From positions 1-41,015 of the IMG/VR virus record IMGVR_UViG_3300030085_001711: a stretch of 41,015 nucleotides of DNA, one strand, 5' to 3'. This document shows, one piece after another, positions 12,709-21,676 of the stretch (position 1 is the first letter of the stretch; every line of letters starts with the position of its first letter). A program made the translations under genes and the position numbers. The notes below the pieces were generated by a model. It saw only the letters and a program-made list of their open reading frames with translations, searched no databases and was not told where the DNA came from. This DNA is from a virus.

Positions 12709-12880
12709 TTTAGAAGTAGATAATTTTCAAGAAGCTGCAGCAATGGAAGCTAAATTACAAGAAAGCTTAGATACATTAGTAAGTCTAAATAAGAATATTA
12801 GTTATACTGCCTTAGACATCAAAGAGCGAAGAGGCAATGCCAAGCCTGACATTAGTAAGATGAAATTTAGACAAAATTAA
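12680..12880 (+). CDS. 66-residue conserved phage protein
   Basis: Begins MQLRAIMLVDLEVDNFQEAA and ends with a basic motif ERRGNAKPDISKMKFR, a pattern that recurs in small replication-region proteins of marine phages (recognised from memory). Predicted strand-helix-strand. Overlaps the previous gene by 29 bases; a strong terminator follows 30 bases later. Role unknown. Confidence 0.65.
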   Translation: MQLRAIMLVDLEVDNFQEAAAMEAKLQESLDTLVSLNKNISYTALDIKERRGNAKPDISKMKFRQN

Positions 12881-12911
12881 CATTTAAAAACAACAACTTA
12901 ACAAGTTTTTT

Positions 12912-12941
12912 AAGCCTCGGAGAAATCTGGGGCTTTTTTTT
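12912..12941 (+). terminator. Rho-independent terminator, rightward
   Basis: AAGCCTCGGA, loop GAAA, TCTGGGGCTT, then eight T: a 10-bp stem including G-U pairs. It ends the primase unit, so the helicase must have its own promoter or depend on readthrough. Confidence 0.88.
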
Positions 12942-12944
12942 ATT

Positions 12945-12973
12945 TTCATTAGGTGTTAATGCTACCATATAAA
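12945..12973 (+). promoter_or_regulatory. Possible promoter of the helicase operon
   Basis: Weak TTCATT (12945-12950), 17-base spacer, TATAAA (12968-12973). An operator half-site TTAGGTGT overlaps it (12949-12956) and AACCAACTA follows at 12974-12982. The -35 is poor, so activation or another start is possible. Confidence 0.35.
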
Positions 12974-13009
12974 AACCAACTACATAAGTGTTAGCAAAAG
13001 GAAAACACA

Positions 13010-14224
13010 TTGAACCACTCTATTCTAAAGAACTGTTTAAGTAACGAGTTCTTTGAGTCGAACAAGGCAAAACTACGAGCATCACTCTTCGAAGACCAAC
13101 TCAAAGACTTATTTACTACTATTATCGAACTCCATGAAAAGTTTAATAAGGACATAACTCCCTTAGAACTGTTCAGCTACTGGAAATCTAAAAACCCAAC
13201 TTCCACTGCATCTTGGACTGCAGAAATGGAAGATCAAATATCATCTATCGCTGACGCTGAACAAATGGATCAAGCTGTAGCAGTAGACGTTATCGAATCT
13301 CTCTGGCGGCAACACACTGGACTAGACATCGCTAATCTAGGCATTCGCATGAGCGAAGGTGACTGTAGTGCTATGGATAACTTAAACACCTTACTAGAGC
13401 GTGTAGGGTCTGGCTATCTACCCGATGACTTTGGTGACAATGTTACAGATGACATCTACGAGTTACTAGCCGTAGTGTCGGACGATAACCGTTTTAAGTT
13501 TAACATCGAGACACTAGCGCGGCATGTATATGGCATAGGTCGGGGAGAGTTTGGCGTAATAGCGGCTTACTCTAACGTAGGCAAAACAGCCTTTGCTGTA
13601 AGTTTAGCTGCCTCTCCTGCAGGGTTCTGTCAGCAAGGAGCTAAGGTTTGTTATATAGCTAATGAGGAAGTTGCAAAACGCACTAAGCTAAGAGCTATTC
13701 AAGCTTATACTGGTCTTACCAAAGATGAAATACAAGCTGATCCCTCAGCCGCTGCAGCCAAGTATAGCGGAATAAAAGACCGTCTGTTTTTTGTTGATGC
13801 CCAAGGTTGGGATATTCAGATGCTAGAAGGTTATCTAGCCAAAGAGCAACCTGACCTCTGTGTAATAGATATGGCTGACAAGATAGCTTTGACTGAGAAG
13901 TTTAACTCAGGGCATGAGCGTCTAAGAGAACTTTATTACCGACTACGTGAGTGTGCAAAGAAATATAACTGTGCGCTTATCGGTCTGTCTCAGGCAAACG
14001 GAGATGCGGAAGGTAAGACAAGGCTATCTATGTCGATGCTAGAGGGTTCTCGCGTCAGTAAGCAAAGTGAAGCGGATTTGTTGTTAGGCATTGGGAAGCT
14101 TGATCAAGCAGACAACCCTGATGATCCTGCACGTTGGATCACTGTGATGAAAAATAAGATATCTGGTTGGCATGGAACTGTTCAATGCAACCTTCAAGGG
14201 AAGGTGTCTCGCTATGTGGTCTGA
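13010..14224 (+). CDS. DnaB/RecA-fold replicative helicase
   Basis: 404 residues from a TTG start with AAAGGAA seven bases upstream. An N-terminal helical region (about 1-160) precedes a RecA-type ATPase: Walker A AAYSNVGKTAFA (185-196; K192, T193), Glu pair in CYIANEE (214-220), Walker B DLCVIDMADK (282-291; D287) and a sensor motif IGLSQAN (324-330). It matches the helicase half of T7 gp4/DnaB and would act with the separate primase ahead of the polymerase. Its stop overlaps a 25-residue membrane peptide. Confidence 0.85.
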   Translation: MNHSILKNCLSNEFFESNKAKLRASLFEDQLKDLFTTIIELHEKFNKDITPLELFSYWKSKNPTSTASWTAEMEDQISSIADAEQMDQAVAVDVIESLWRQHTGLDIANLGIRMSEGDCSAMDNLNTLLERVGSGYLPDDFGDNVTDDIYELLAVVSDDNRFKFNIETLARHVYGIGRGEFGVIAAYSNVGKTAFAVSLAASPAGFCQQGAKVCYIANEEVAKRTKLRAIQAYTGLTKDEIQADPSAAAAKYSGIKDRLFFVDAQGWDIQMLEGYLAKEQPDLCVIDMADKIALTEKFNSGHERLRELYYRLRECAKKYNCALIGLSQANGDAEGKTRLSMSMLEGSRVSKQSEADLLLGIGKLDQADNPDDPARWITVMKNKISGWHGTVQCNLQGKVSRYVV

Positions 14225-14291
14225 AATTATAATGATCGCCCTTTTAGTAGTTGTTCTTTGGTCAGTATGGAGAGATGGCAATGGTAGATAA
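14214..14291 (+). CDS. 25-residue membrane peptide
   Basis: ATG 14214 overlaps the helicase end, and the frame closes with TAA at 14289-14291, overlapping the next start. Sequence MWSEIIMIALLVVVLWSVWR plus a short polar tail: one transmembrane helix. Support is the perfect fit between neighbours and strong hydropathy; too short for similarity. Confidence 0.45.
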   Translation: MWSEIIMIALLVVVLWSVWRDGNGR

Positions 14292-14427
14292 TCAACTTCC
14301 CCCAGTGCTTGAGCATTGGCTTAATCAGGTGGGTATAAGAAAGCCTCTTCCTAAACAAAAACCTATTGAGAGAGATTTTTCTTTTAAGACTCCAATCTTT
14401 GACGAGAATGGGGAGCCAAATTTCTGA
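14281..14427 (+). CDS. 48-residue hypothetical
   Basis: Start at ATG 14281, with GGAG eight bases upstream (an ATG at 14275 is too close to that site). Begins MVDNQLPPVLEHWLNQVGI, Pro/Lys-rich, ending GEPNF. Its stop TGA overlaps the next ATG. No family recognised; the tiling of overlaps is the support. Confidence 0.55.
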   Translation: MVDNQLPPVLEHWLNQVGIRKPLPKQKPIERDFSFKTPIFDENGEPNF

Positions 14428-14720
14428 TGGATAAAATTGTATTAAGACTGCGTGGATCTTACAGCGTTAGCTGTGAGCCAGATAATTATACGATAGTGGC
14501 TAGGAGAGGCTCTCTGGTTGGTAAGATGGCTAGAGATCTAATGGATCAAGGATTTAATCCTAAAGCCTCAGTAGAAGTAATGCGTGACGATACGCTCTGC
14601 TTTGAGCCGATGACACTAGAAGCTTGGTCAAAAATCAACTTAGTAGAAAACGACACTGACTTTAAGTTTACTAAATATAAACCTTACCCTCTTGCAAACA
14701 AAGAGGTGAGTGATGACTAA
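14427..14720 (+). CDS. 97-residue hypothetical upstream of polymerase
   Basis: Begins MDKIVLRLRGSYSVSCEPDN, with a predicted beta-rich N-terminus and a Lys-rich end (FKFTKYKPYP). Start overlaps the previous stop; its last codons overlap the polymerase start. The position suggests a replication accessory protein, but no motif confirms it. Confidence 0.6.
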   Translation: MDKIVLRLRGSYSVSCEPDNYTIVARRGSLVGKMARDLMDQGFNPKASVEVMRDDTLCFEPMTLEAWSKINLVENDTDFKFTKYKPYPLANKEVSDD

Positions 14721-16902
14721 TATTTTAGTACTTGACCTGGAGACTACAGTTAGAAGGATCGAGGGTAGAATAGATAACTCACCTAAGAACCCAGAAAACA
14801 AACTTATCTCTGCACATTATGGTTGGCTAGGTAGCGAGACAGTAGATGTTGTACATACAGATATTTTTTATCACACTCAGTGTTACGAGCCTGATGGAAT
14901 CAGTCGTTTAGTAGATCACCTCAATGATGCAGATATTCTTTTAGTACATAACGCAAAGTTTGATGTGGAATGGCTACAGGAGATGGATCTACCTATTCCA
15001 CCTAAAGTAATCTGCACTATGATCGTCGAATATTGCTTACTGAAGGGTAGGTTCTTTGAGTTTGATTTTGAAGGTAATGCTAATCGAACAAAGATATCTC
15101 TGAAAGAAACTGCTTTGCGTAGGAAGACAGAGAGCTACAAAAAGAGTGAGTTAATTGATGAGAAGTTTAAATCAGGTATGGATTTCTCTGAAATACCTCT
15201 GGCAGACGTAGTTGAGTATGCAGAAGCTGACGTAAAGGTCTGCGGTGAGATCTATTTATCCCAATTAAAAGACTTAACAAAGGCAGAAAACCTATCTCTC
15301 AATAATGTGATCGATTTTATGTCAGATATGTTGATGTTTCTCTGTGAGATAGAGATGAATGGCGTAAAGATTGACATGGAAGCCTTAAAACAGGTGGAAG
15401 AGGAGTTTTTAGCTGAAAAAAATGAACTCACTGAAAGATTACAGGAAATAGTTACCCAAGTTATGGGTGATAAGCCTATTAACCTGAATAGTGGGGCTGA
15501 CATGACCAAAGTAGTGTACTCGCGTGAGGTAATTGATCGTGATGTACATAAGAATACGTTTAATATTGGTACTAATGCTGCAGGAAAGAGCCTCAGACCA
15601 CCTTATATGAGTTCAAAAGAGTTTGTAATAGCGGTCAGAGCTACAACTAAGGTAGTTATGAAGACCCAAGCTCGTACTTGCCCTGACTGTAACGGCATTG
15701 GAAGTATTCAGAAGTATAAAAGTAAGACAAAGACCGTCCAAGGTAAAAAATACAAGGTAAAGGGAGATCCCTACAAAAACAGAACCAAGTGTAAAACCTG
15801 CGATGGCAAAGGGGCTTTGTATATCTCTACTGGAGAAGAAGCAGGTCTAGGTCTAAATCCTTTAGATCCATATTATGCGTCAATAAATGGCTTCAAGACT
15901 GATAAGGAAACTATTCAGCTACTGATCAATCAGGCTAAGGTTAAGAAAAAAGAATTAGCCGTTGAATTTCTTACAAAAATCAGCCGACTCAATGCCATAT
16001 CTACTTACCTAGATAGCTTCGTAAAAGGCATACTCAGAGGTACTAGAAGTACTGGTCTTCTACATGCAAATTTTAATCAGACTATTGCTGCTACTGGTAG
16101 GCTATCGAGTGGTGGGGGTATTAGCCTTAACTTACAGAACATGCCTAAAAGAGGGTTTCCTGTTAGAAAATGTATGGTTTCGCGCTTTGGAGATCGCGGA
16201 AGATTAGTTGAAAGTGACTACTCCAGTTTGGAATTTCGAGTCGCAGTGGAACTTTCGAGAGATGCACAAGGTTTAGCAGATATCTTAGAAGGTAAAGATA
16301 TTCACCGACAGACTGCCAGTATTTGTCTGAAGAAAGATGCATCTGAGGTAACCAAAGATGAGAGGCAAGGTCATAAGTGGGCTTCATTTCAGCCTCTATT
16401 TGGCGGCACTGGGGCAGGTCAGCCAGATCATATAAAAGCATATTTCGACCGTTTTTATGAGATTTATGAAGGTATATATGCATGGCATGACTCTCTGATG
16501 ACAGGTACGCTGAAGAATGGCATCGTACAGACGCCTTCTGGTAGGCAATACTTCTGGCCTAATGTGGTTCGTACAAGAGCTAACAGGGTAACAAACGCTA
16601 CCCAGATACTAAACTACCCAGTGCAGGGCTTCAGTGCAGATCTTGTGCAGCTTGCTTGTATTAGAGCCTTCAAGATGTTCAAAGAGCAAAAACTTCAATC
16701 AAAACTGATACTTACAGTACACGACAGTATTGTAGTTGACTGCTTAGATGAAGAATTAGAGGCAGTAAAAGCTATTCTAACTGAGGCTATGACAGAGGTA
16801 GGTAAAGAGACCCAACTACGGTTTGGATACAAAACTGTTGTACCTCTCGACATCGAAATTTCTAGTGGAAAAAATTGGTTAGATCAGGTTGAAATGTCTT
16901 GA
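14713..16902 (+). CDS. polA: Family-A DNA polymerase with DnaJ-like zinc insert
   Basis: 729 residues from ATG 14713, with GAGG six bases upstream. The 3'-5' exonuclease domain shows LDLETT (D8, E10), HNAKFDVEW (D84) and YAEADVKVCGE (Y169, D173). Between exonuclease and polymerase lies a zinc insert CPDCNGIG ... CKTCDGKG (C323, C326, C360, C363), one DnaJ-type cysteine-rich pair; this partial DnaJ domain is a hallmark of HMO-2011-type phages. Polymerase motifs: A, SDYSSLEFR (D502); O-helix RQGHKWASFQPLFGG (R551, K555, F559, F563); C, LTVHDSIVVD (H670, D671). Position 762 (E. coli numbering) is Phe; the Tyr766 equivalent is Phe. Replicates the phage genome. Confidence 0.96.
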   Translation: MTNILVLDLETTVRRIEGRIDNSPKNPENKLISAHYGWLGSETVDVVHTDIFYHTQCYEPDGISRLVDHLNDADILLVHNAKFDVEWLQEMDLPIPPKVICTMIVEYCLLKGRFFEFDFEGNANRTKISLKETALRRKTESYKKSELIDEKFKSGMDFSEIPLADVVEYAEADVKVCGEIYLSQLKDLTKAENLSLNNVIDFMSDMLMFLCEIEMNGVKIDMEALKQVEEEFLAEKNELTERLQEIVTQVMGDKPINLNSGADMTKVVYSREVIDRDVHKNTFNIGTNAAGKSLRPPYMSSKEFVIAVRATTKVVMKTQARTCPDCNGIGSIQKYKSKTKTVQGKKYKVKGDPYKNRTKCKTCDGKGALYISTGEEAGLGLNPLDPYYASINGFKTDKETIQLLINQAKVKKKELAVEFLTKISRLNAISTYLDSFVKGILRGTRSTGLLHANFNQTIAATGRLSSGGGISLNLQNMPKRGFPVRKCMVSRFGDRGRLVESDYSSLEFRVAVELSRDAQGLADILEGKDIHRQTASICLKKDASEVTKDERQGHKWASFQPLFGGTGAGQPDHIKAYFDRFYEIYEGIYAWHDSLMTGTLKNGIVQTPSGRQYFWPNVVRTRANRVTNATQILNYPVQGFSADLVQLACIRAFKMFKEQKLQSKLILTVHDSIVVDCLDEELEAVKAILTEAMTEVGKETQLRFGYKTVVPLDIEISSGKNWLDQVEMS

Positions 16903-16927
16903 TCAACACCCTACAAAGTGGTAGAAT
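16899..16927 (+). promoter_or_regulatory. Sigma70-type promoter
   Basis: TTGATC (16899-16904), 17-base spacer, TAGAAT (16922-16927), beginning at the polA stop and about 27 bases before the next ATG. The spacer holds ACACCCTACAAAGTGG, similar to the AAGTGT dyads. Likely drives the nuclease and nucleotide-metabolism genes. Confidence 0.6.
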
Positions 16928-16953
16928 GAACATCTAACCTTAAAGGAAATATA

Positions 16954-17769
16954 ATGACAGAATTAACTACTGATACAGGCTCGACTATCGAGGAAATGGC
17001 AGCGGCTCTTGGCGCGGCTAATACTAAAAGCACTTCAACTAAAATTCCTTCTCTAAAGATTAATAGTAAAGGGGAAGATGATAACGGAAACCAAATACCA
17101 CTTGGTGCGTTTTTCTTAAATACACCTTCGGGTAGGGTGTACGCCAAAGATGGTGTGCGGCTTCGTGCATTTTCTAATCACATTCAGTATCAGCATTGGG
17201 GTACTGAAGGTAATCTAATTAATAAATCTATTTTGATGCGTAATAACGCTGAGGAAGCGATAGACCAGTTAGGCGGTATTATGTGTGGTATGCCTACATA
17301 TGAACAGTCTAGGCAGATGTCTGAAGAAGACCGTAAACAATTTAATGGTAGGGATCGATTTCGCATAATTCGAGCCGTAGTTAGCTATACAGGGAAGACT
17401 GCAGAGGGTGAAGAAGTTACAATAACTAATCAGCCTTGTAAGTTAGAACTTAAACGTAAAAATTATGGTCCGTTTTTCCATGATGTTACCAGTAAAATGG
17501 GTGACAGAAATCTTTGGGATTTCGAATGTATCCTGCGAGGAGAAAAGTTAAAAAATCCTGCAGGGATGCCATACTATAAAATTCGCTTTGATCCCCAGTT
17601 ACATAAGCCTCTTGAGATGGATCAGGAGACTAGTGACAGTATTAAAGCGGTAGCTGAGATGGTGTCGGGTGAAAACGCTCGTATTACTGAGATGTATAGA
17701 ACGGCACTAGAAGGCGATAAAATTGTAGACTCAGTGGACAACAGTCTTGAGAAAGATCTCGTTGGCTAA
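16954..17769 (+). CDS. Conserved phage protein, possible ssDNA-binding protein
   Basis: 271 residues, with AAAGGA six bases before ATG. A disordered N-terminus (about 1-45) is followed by a beta-rich domain (GAFFLNTPSGRVYAKDGVRL, then FSNHIQYQHW; FRIIRAVVSYTG; CKLELKRKNYGPFFH) and a charged helical C-terminus. Position between polymerase and RecE-type nuclease is where T7-like phages keep their single-strand binding protein, and the beta-rich fold would suit an OB domain, but no diagnostic motif or strongly acidic tail is present. SSB is therefore only a guess. Confidence 0.6.
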   Translation: MTELTTDTGSTIEEMAAALGAANTKSTSTKIPSLKINSKGEDDNGNQIPLGAFFLNTPSGRVYAKDGVRLRAFSNHIQYQHWGTEGNLINKSILMRNNAEEAIDQLGGIMCGMPTYEQSRQMSEEDRKQFNGRDRFRIIRAVVSYTGKTAEGEEVTITNQPCKLELKRKNYGPFFHDVTSKMGDRNLWDFECILRGEKLKNPAGMPYYKIRFDPQLHKPLEMDQETSDSIKAVAEMVSGENARITEMYRTALEGDKIVDSVDNSLEKDLVG

Positions 17770-18540
17770 ATGGGTATTGTAACAGGCATGAGTAATGAGG
17801 TGTACCACAGTACCAGTGGTATATCCTCTACAGCGGTAAAATCTGTATACAAGAAGTCTCTGGCTCACTGGAAAGGTGAAAAAAGAGTCCAAAGTGCAGC
17901 TTTTGCAATGGGAACGGCAGTACATGCCTTACTCCTAGAAGAGGATCGAGAGCTAGTAATCAAGGGTCCAAAGACTAAGAAGTCTAAAGCCTTTGAGGAA
18001 ATGCAAAGCAGCTTAAAAGAAGATCAGGTATTACTTACAGAAGTAGAATATAACGTAGCTAACCGCATTGCGAAGGGTGCGTTAGAGAACGAGAACTGTA
18101 AGAAAGTTTTGCGTCATAAAGAACGTAAGAACGAAGTATCTATCTTTGTTGATGATCCTCGATCTGGCCTCACGCTTAAAACAAGACCTGATTTATATAT
18201 CGAGTCCGAAAATACAGTCTACGATGTTAAGACTACTTTAGACGCTAGTCCTGCAGGTTTTTCGAAAGAATGTTTTCGATATGCCTATGACATACAAAGT
18301 GCTTTTTATATCTATGTATGTAACTTGGTAGGTCTTGATATCAAAGAGTTCACCTTCATTGCGTGTGAGAAGGCTTCTCCGTACCTCTCTCATATGCATG
18401 TGGTGAGTCCAGAGTTACTTAACCATGCAACTGAACGTATGCACAGAACTTTGGATAAAATTGCCTTAGCGAGTGAGAAGAACGAGTATGGCACTGGGTG
18501 GGGTTCTTGCTCCATACTGGAGCTACCTAAGTGGCTATAA
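17770..18540 (+). CDS. RecE-like PD-(D/E)XK exonuclease
   Basis: 256 residues. The N-terminal YHSTSGISSTAVKSVYK and FAMGTAVHALLLE (H52) are typical of the RecE/exodeoxyribonuclease VIII-like family. The active site reads RPDLYIESENTVYDVKTT (D141, D152, K154), followed by the conserved YDIQSAFYIY helix (Q176). It would degrade or resect double-stranded DNA for recombination or recycle host DNA. ATG at 17770 touches the previous TAA; ATG at 17788 is an alternative start. The next gene begins inside its end with a GTG. Confidence 0.86.
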   Translation: MGIVTGMSNEVYHSTSGISSTAVKSVYKKSLAHWKGEKRVQSAAFAMGTAVHALLLEEDRELVIKGPKTKKSKAFEEMQSSLKEDQVLLTEVEYNVANRIAKGALENENCKKVLRHKERKNEVSIFVDDPRSGLTLKTRPDLYIESENTVYDVKTTLDASPAGFSKECFRYAYDIQSAFYIYVCNLVGLDIKEFTFIACEKASPYLSHMHVVSPELLNHATERMHRTLDKIALASEKNEYGTGWGSCSILELPKWL

Positions 18541-18887
18541 CTACTCAATCTGCGAAGGCAAAAGGTAGAAAATTACAGCAACTAGTTCGGGATAAAATTC
18601 TCTCCCTCTTTCCCCAACTAACCCTCGATGATGTAAGATCTACCTCTTCAGGCGCTAGTGGTGAGGACATCCTCCTTAGTCCTTCCGCTAGACGCTTGTT
18701 CCCATACTCAGTGGAGTGCAAGGCTCATAAGAGTTTCGCTATCTACAAGGTTATGGAACAGGCAGCATCTAACTGTCCTGCAGACGCTACTCCCTTATCG
18801 GTAATCAAAGCTGACCGCCAAAAGCCACTGGTGGTGATAGATGCCGATGCCTTTTTTAAACTTCTGGAAGGAAGAAATAATGGATGA
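18531..18887 (+). CDS. PD-(D/E)XK endonuclease / resolvase-like
   Basis: 118 residues from a GTG start at 18531, with GGAG eight bases upstream. The nuclease motif is STSSGASGEDILLSPSARRL, then FPYSVECKAHK: catalytic D46, E62 and K64 in a G-E-D ... E-C-K layout. The motif is common in small marine phage endonucleases that take the place of T7 endonuclease I (junction resolution, host DNA breakdown). The exact substrate cannot be read from sequence. Overlaps both neighbours. Confidence 0.75.
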   Translation: MAITTQSAKAKGRKLQQLVRDKILSLFPQLTLDDVRSTSSGASGEDILLSPSARRLFPYSVECKAHKSFAIYKVMEQAASNCPADATPLSVIKADRQKPLVVIDADAFFKLLEGRNNG

Positions 18888-19209
18888 TGAAAGACCTAAT
18901 ACAATGGCTATTTTCCTTACAGTGGATAGCGAAGAAGACTACCTCGATATTGGCGTTGAACATAACTTTGGTGAAGACCTTAGCGAAGAGGCAAGGATTT
19001 TCTACTTAGATGCCCTCAATGGAATAGTGGCTAAAGTAAAGTTCGGCTTAGAAGAGTTGGCATTTACTGGAATGTTAATGCGTAACCTCGCAGCCCACCA
19101 ACATGATGATGATGAAGATGCGATGGGTATCGACTTCGAACCATCAGAAGAACTTCTACAAGCAATGGAAGATCGAAAAATAATCAAATTCAAAAAGAAA
19201 ATTCATTAA
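18880..19209 (+). CDS. 109-residue acidic conserved hypothetical
   Basis: Start at ATG 18880 behind GGAAGGAAG; the longer frame lies inside the nuclease gene. Pattern MDDERPNTMAIFLTVDSEED, an Asp/His-rich loop (HQHDDDEDAMG) and a basic end FKKKIH. Similar acidic proteins occur near replication genes of marine podoviruses (recognised loosely). Function unknown. Confidence 0.62.
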   Translation: MDDERPNTMAIFLTVDSEEDYLDIGVEHNFGEDLSEEARIFYLDALNGIVAKVKFGLEELAFTGMLMRNLAAHQHDDDEDAMGIDFEPSEELLQAMEDRKIIKFKKKIH

Positions 19210-19226
19210 TGGGAAAGGAATTTATG

Positions 19227-19511
19227 ATGAATAAATATAAAGAACTTGATGATCCCCTGACTACTATAACTCTCGACACAGATGATCCAGTTAATAACCC
19301 TTTCCATTACAATGAGGGTGATATTGAATGTATCGATGCCATGAGAGCTATGGCTGATGGGGCTACAAATGTCTCCGCACACGAAGCCTATTGTTGGCAG
19401 AACTCATTTAAGTATCTGTGGCGTTGGCCTTACAAAAACCGTGTCGAAGATCTCAAGAAATGTCAGTGGTATCTGAACCGTTTAATAGCGGAGTTAGAAG
19501 ATGATAACTAA
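19227..19511 (+). CDS. DUF3310 protein (T7 gp1.7-like)
   Basis: 94 residues from ATG 19227, with AAGGA seven bases upstream (ATGs at 19209 and 19224 are alternatives). Diagnostic DUF3310 elements: DPVNNPFHYNEGDIECIDAM (19-38) and FKYLWRWPYKNRVEDLKKCQ with WYLNRLI (61-87). T7 gp1.7, a nucleotide kinase, carries this domain, so a role in nucleotide supply is plausible; gp1.7-type activity is inferred. Overlaps the MazG gene by 11 bases. Confidence 0.82.
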   Translation: MNKYKELDDPLTTITLDTDDPVNNPFHYNEGDIECIDAMRAMADGATNVSAHEAYCWQNSFKYLWRWPYKNRVEDLKKCQWYLNRLIAELEDDN

Positions 19512-19971
19512 GGAAGACATCGAGGCATTCAAAGACATGCAAGAGCCGCCCTCTCAAGCAGGGCTGCACGATATGCCAGACGATTGGGATAAACATTTCC
19601 AGACACCTCTTCAGATGGTTAGGGAGTTCGCCAAACGTATGGAACAACCTCTCGATCAGGAGTGGTACAAAGACCTTATCTTAGAGAACTTACGGTTCAA
19701 CTTTATACAGGAAGAGTTCGATGAACTGGCCTTGGAAAGTTCTCTAGGAACAGATCCAGAGAACATGCTCAAGGAAATAGCTGACCTTGTGTATGTCCTC
19801 TACGGATATGCAGCTACGTATGGATGGGATTTAGACAAGGCCGTTAGGCGAGTTCACCTATCTAATATGAGCAAGCTAGGGATAGATGGCAAACCCTTAA
19901 AGAATGCCAAGGGCAAAGTAATTAAAGGCCCGAATTATAAAAAACCAAAACTTACCGACTTAGTGGAGTAA
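19501..19971 (+). CDS. MazG-like nucleotide pyrophosphohydrolase
   Basis: 156 residues. The all-alpha NTP-PPase core shows NFIQEEFDEL (E71, E72, E75) and KEIADLVYVLYGYAATYGWD (E92, D95), then DKAVRRVHLSNMSKLG and a basic C-terminus GKVIKGPNYKKP typical of phage MazG/PRA-PH-like enzymes. These hydrolyse nucleoside triphosphates or (p)ppGpp-like molecules; the substrate here is unknown. Located between DUF3310 and RNR in a nucleotide-metabolism cluster. Confidence 0.82.
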   Translation: MITKEDIEAFKDMQEPPSQAGLHDMPDDWDKHFQTPLQMVREFAKRMEQPLDQEWYKDLILENLRFNFIQEEFDELALESSLGTDPENMLKEIADLVYVLYGYAATYGWDLDKAVRRVHLSNMSKLGIDGKPLKNAKGKVIKGPNYKKPKLTDLVE

Positions 19972-19974
19972 CCA

Positions 19975-21660
19975 ATGAGCAGTTATAAATCTAACCTGAA
20001 CCCGATGTTCAGGAGCAAATTTTCTGAAGATATTTTCAATCACAAATATAAACATGAAGGGGCAGAGACTTGGTCTGCCTTAGCCAAAACCTTAATAGAT
20101 GATGTATGCGGAGAGATCCTTACAGACGAAGAATGTGATCAACTCACTGAATATGTACGAGACATGAAGTTTATCCCTGGAGGTAGATATTTATACTACG
20201 CAGGGAGACCAAATAAGTTCTTTAATAATTGTTATCTACTAAAAGCAGAAGAAGATAGCAGAGAGGATTGGGCTAACCTAAGTTGGAAAGCAGAAAGCTG
20301 CCTGATGACAGGCGGTGGGATAGGGGTGGACTACTCAGTTTATCGACCCAGTGGTGCGCCTATAAATAAAACAGGTGGGCAAGCATCTGGACCAATTCCT
20401 AAGATGAATATGCTTAATGAGATAGGTAGGCGTGTTATGCAGGGTGGATCACGTAGGTCAGCCATCTACGCATCCCTTAACTGGAAGCACAGAGACATCC
20501 ATGAGTTCCTATCTGCTAAAGATTGGGCTAATATGCCAGTAGGTACTACAGGTAAAAGTCTGTGGGATATCAAGCAAGATGACTTCAACTTTCCTGCACC
20601 TCTCGATATGACTAACATCTCAGTTAACTATGACACTGAGTGGTTACTTAATTACTACAGAACTGGTAATATTGGATCTACCTTTCTAAAGAACGTAGAA
20701 CAGGCAATGCGTACTGCAGAACCTGGATTTAGTTTTAACTTCTTCGATAAAGAGAATGAAACTCTTCGGAATGCATGTACTGAAGTGACTTCAGCCGATG
20801 ATAGTGATGTCTGTAATTTAGGCTCTATCAATATGGGTAGAGTAACTGACATCCACGAAATGGCAGACGTTGTAGAGTTAGCCACGAAGTTTCTTATCTG
20901 TGGTACACTCAGAGCGCAGCTACCTTATGAGAAGGTATATGAAACTAGAGAGAAGAACCGTAGACTAGGTCTTGGGCTGATGGGTATGCATGAGTGGCTT
21001 ATACAGCGTAATTCTAAGTATGAGGTAACTCCAACCCTTCATGCTTGGTTATCTGTGTATAAGGGTGTGTCTGATAAGGTGAGTAAGGAGACTGCAGATC
21101 ATCTAGGTATAAGTAGACCAGTAGCTAACCGCGCAATAGCTCCTACAGGCTCAATAGGCATCTTAGCAGGTACAAGTACTGGAGTAGAGCCTATCTTCGC
21201 TGTAGCCTACAAAAGACGCTATCTGAAGGGTAATACTAGGTGGGTATATCAATACGTAGTGGACTCAGCGGCTCAGGAGCTAATAGATCGATACGGAGTA
21301 AACCCAGAAAATGTAGAGAGTGCATTGGATCTGGCTGCAGACTATGAACGTAGGATGGCTTTCCAAGCTGACGTTCAAGATTACGTAGATATGTCGATAT
21401 CATCTACTATTAACTTACCTGCGTGGGGTTCTAAGATGAATAATGAGTCTACAGTATCTGACTTCGCACATACACTAGCTAAGTATGCGCCTCGACTACG
21501 TGGATTTACCTGTTATCCTGATGGATCGAGAGGTGGTCAGCCTTTAACTGCAGTTCCATACCAAGAAGCAGTCGATAAATTAGGTGAAGAATTTGATGAA
21601 CATGTAGAGACACACGATATATGTGACATCAGCGGAACAGGTGGCTCATGTGGTGTCTAA
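19975..21660 (+). CDS. nrdJ: Ribonucleotide reductase, class II (B12-dependent) type
   Basis: 561 residues. Reduces ribonucleotides to deoxyribonucleotides. Key positions: FNNCYLL (C86), SCLMTGGGIGVDYS (109-121), RNACTEVTSADDSDVCNLGS with N266, C268, E270 and C280 (radical and redox residues), the PTGSIGILAGTSTG loop and a C-terminal redox tail CDISGTGGSCGV. No NrdB partner gene follows and the motif set resembles adenosylcobalamin-dependent NrdJ, so class II is favoured over class I. It would depend on host cobalamin. Three bases separate it from MazG; the stop is followed by overlapping terminators. Confidence 0.9.
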   Translation: MSSYKSNLNPMFRSKFSEDIFNHKYKHEGAETWSALAKTLIDDVCGEILTDEECDQLTEYVRDMKFIPGGRYLYYAGRPNKFFNNCYLLKAEEDSREDWANLSWKAESCLMTGGGIGVDYSVYRPSGAPINKTGGQASGPIPKMNMLNEIGRRVMQGGSRRSAIYASLNWKHRDIHEFLSAKDWANMPVGTTGKSLWDIKQDDFNFPAPLDMTNISVNYDTEWLLNYYRTGNIGSTFLKNVEQAMRTAEPGFSFNFFDKENETLRNACTEVTSADDSDVCNLGSINMGRVTDIHEMADVVELATKFLICGTLRAQLPYEKVYETREKNRRLGLGLMGMHEWLIQRNSKYEVTPTLHAWLSVYKGVSDKVSKETADHLGISRPVANRAIAPTGSIGILAGTSTGVEPIFAVAYKRRYLKGNTRWVYQYVVDSAAQELIDRYGVNPENVESALDLAADYERRMAFQADVQDYVDMSISSTINLPAWGSKMNNESTVSDFAHTLAKYAPRLRGFTCYPDGSRGGQPLTAVPYQEAVDKLGEEFDEHVETHDICDISGTGGSCGV

Positions 21661-21676
21661 ATGCTTGTTTTATATC

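Noticed and set aside
16163-16483. Minus-strand ORF inside the polymerase gene
   Set aside because: Covers conserved polymerase motifs A and B on the other strand; no sign of independent coding.
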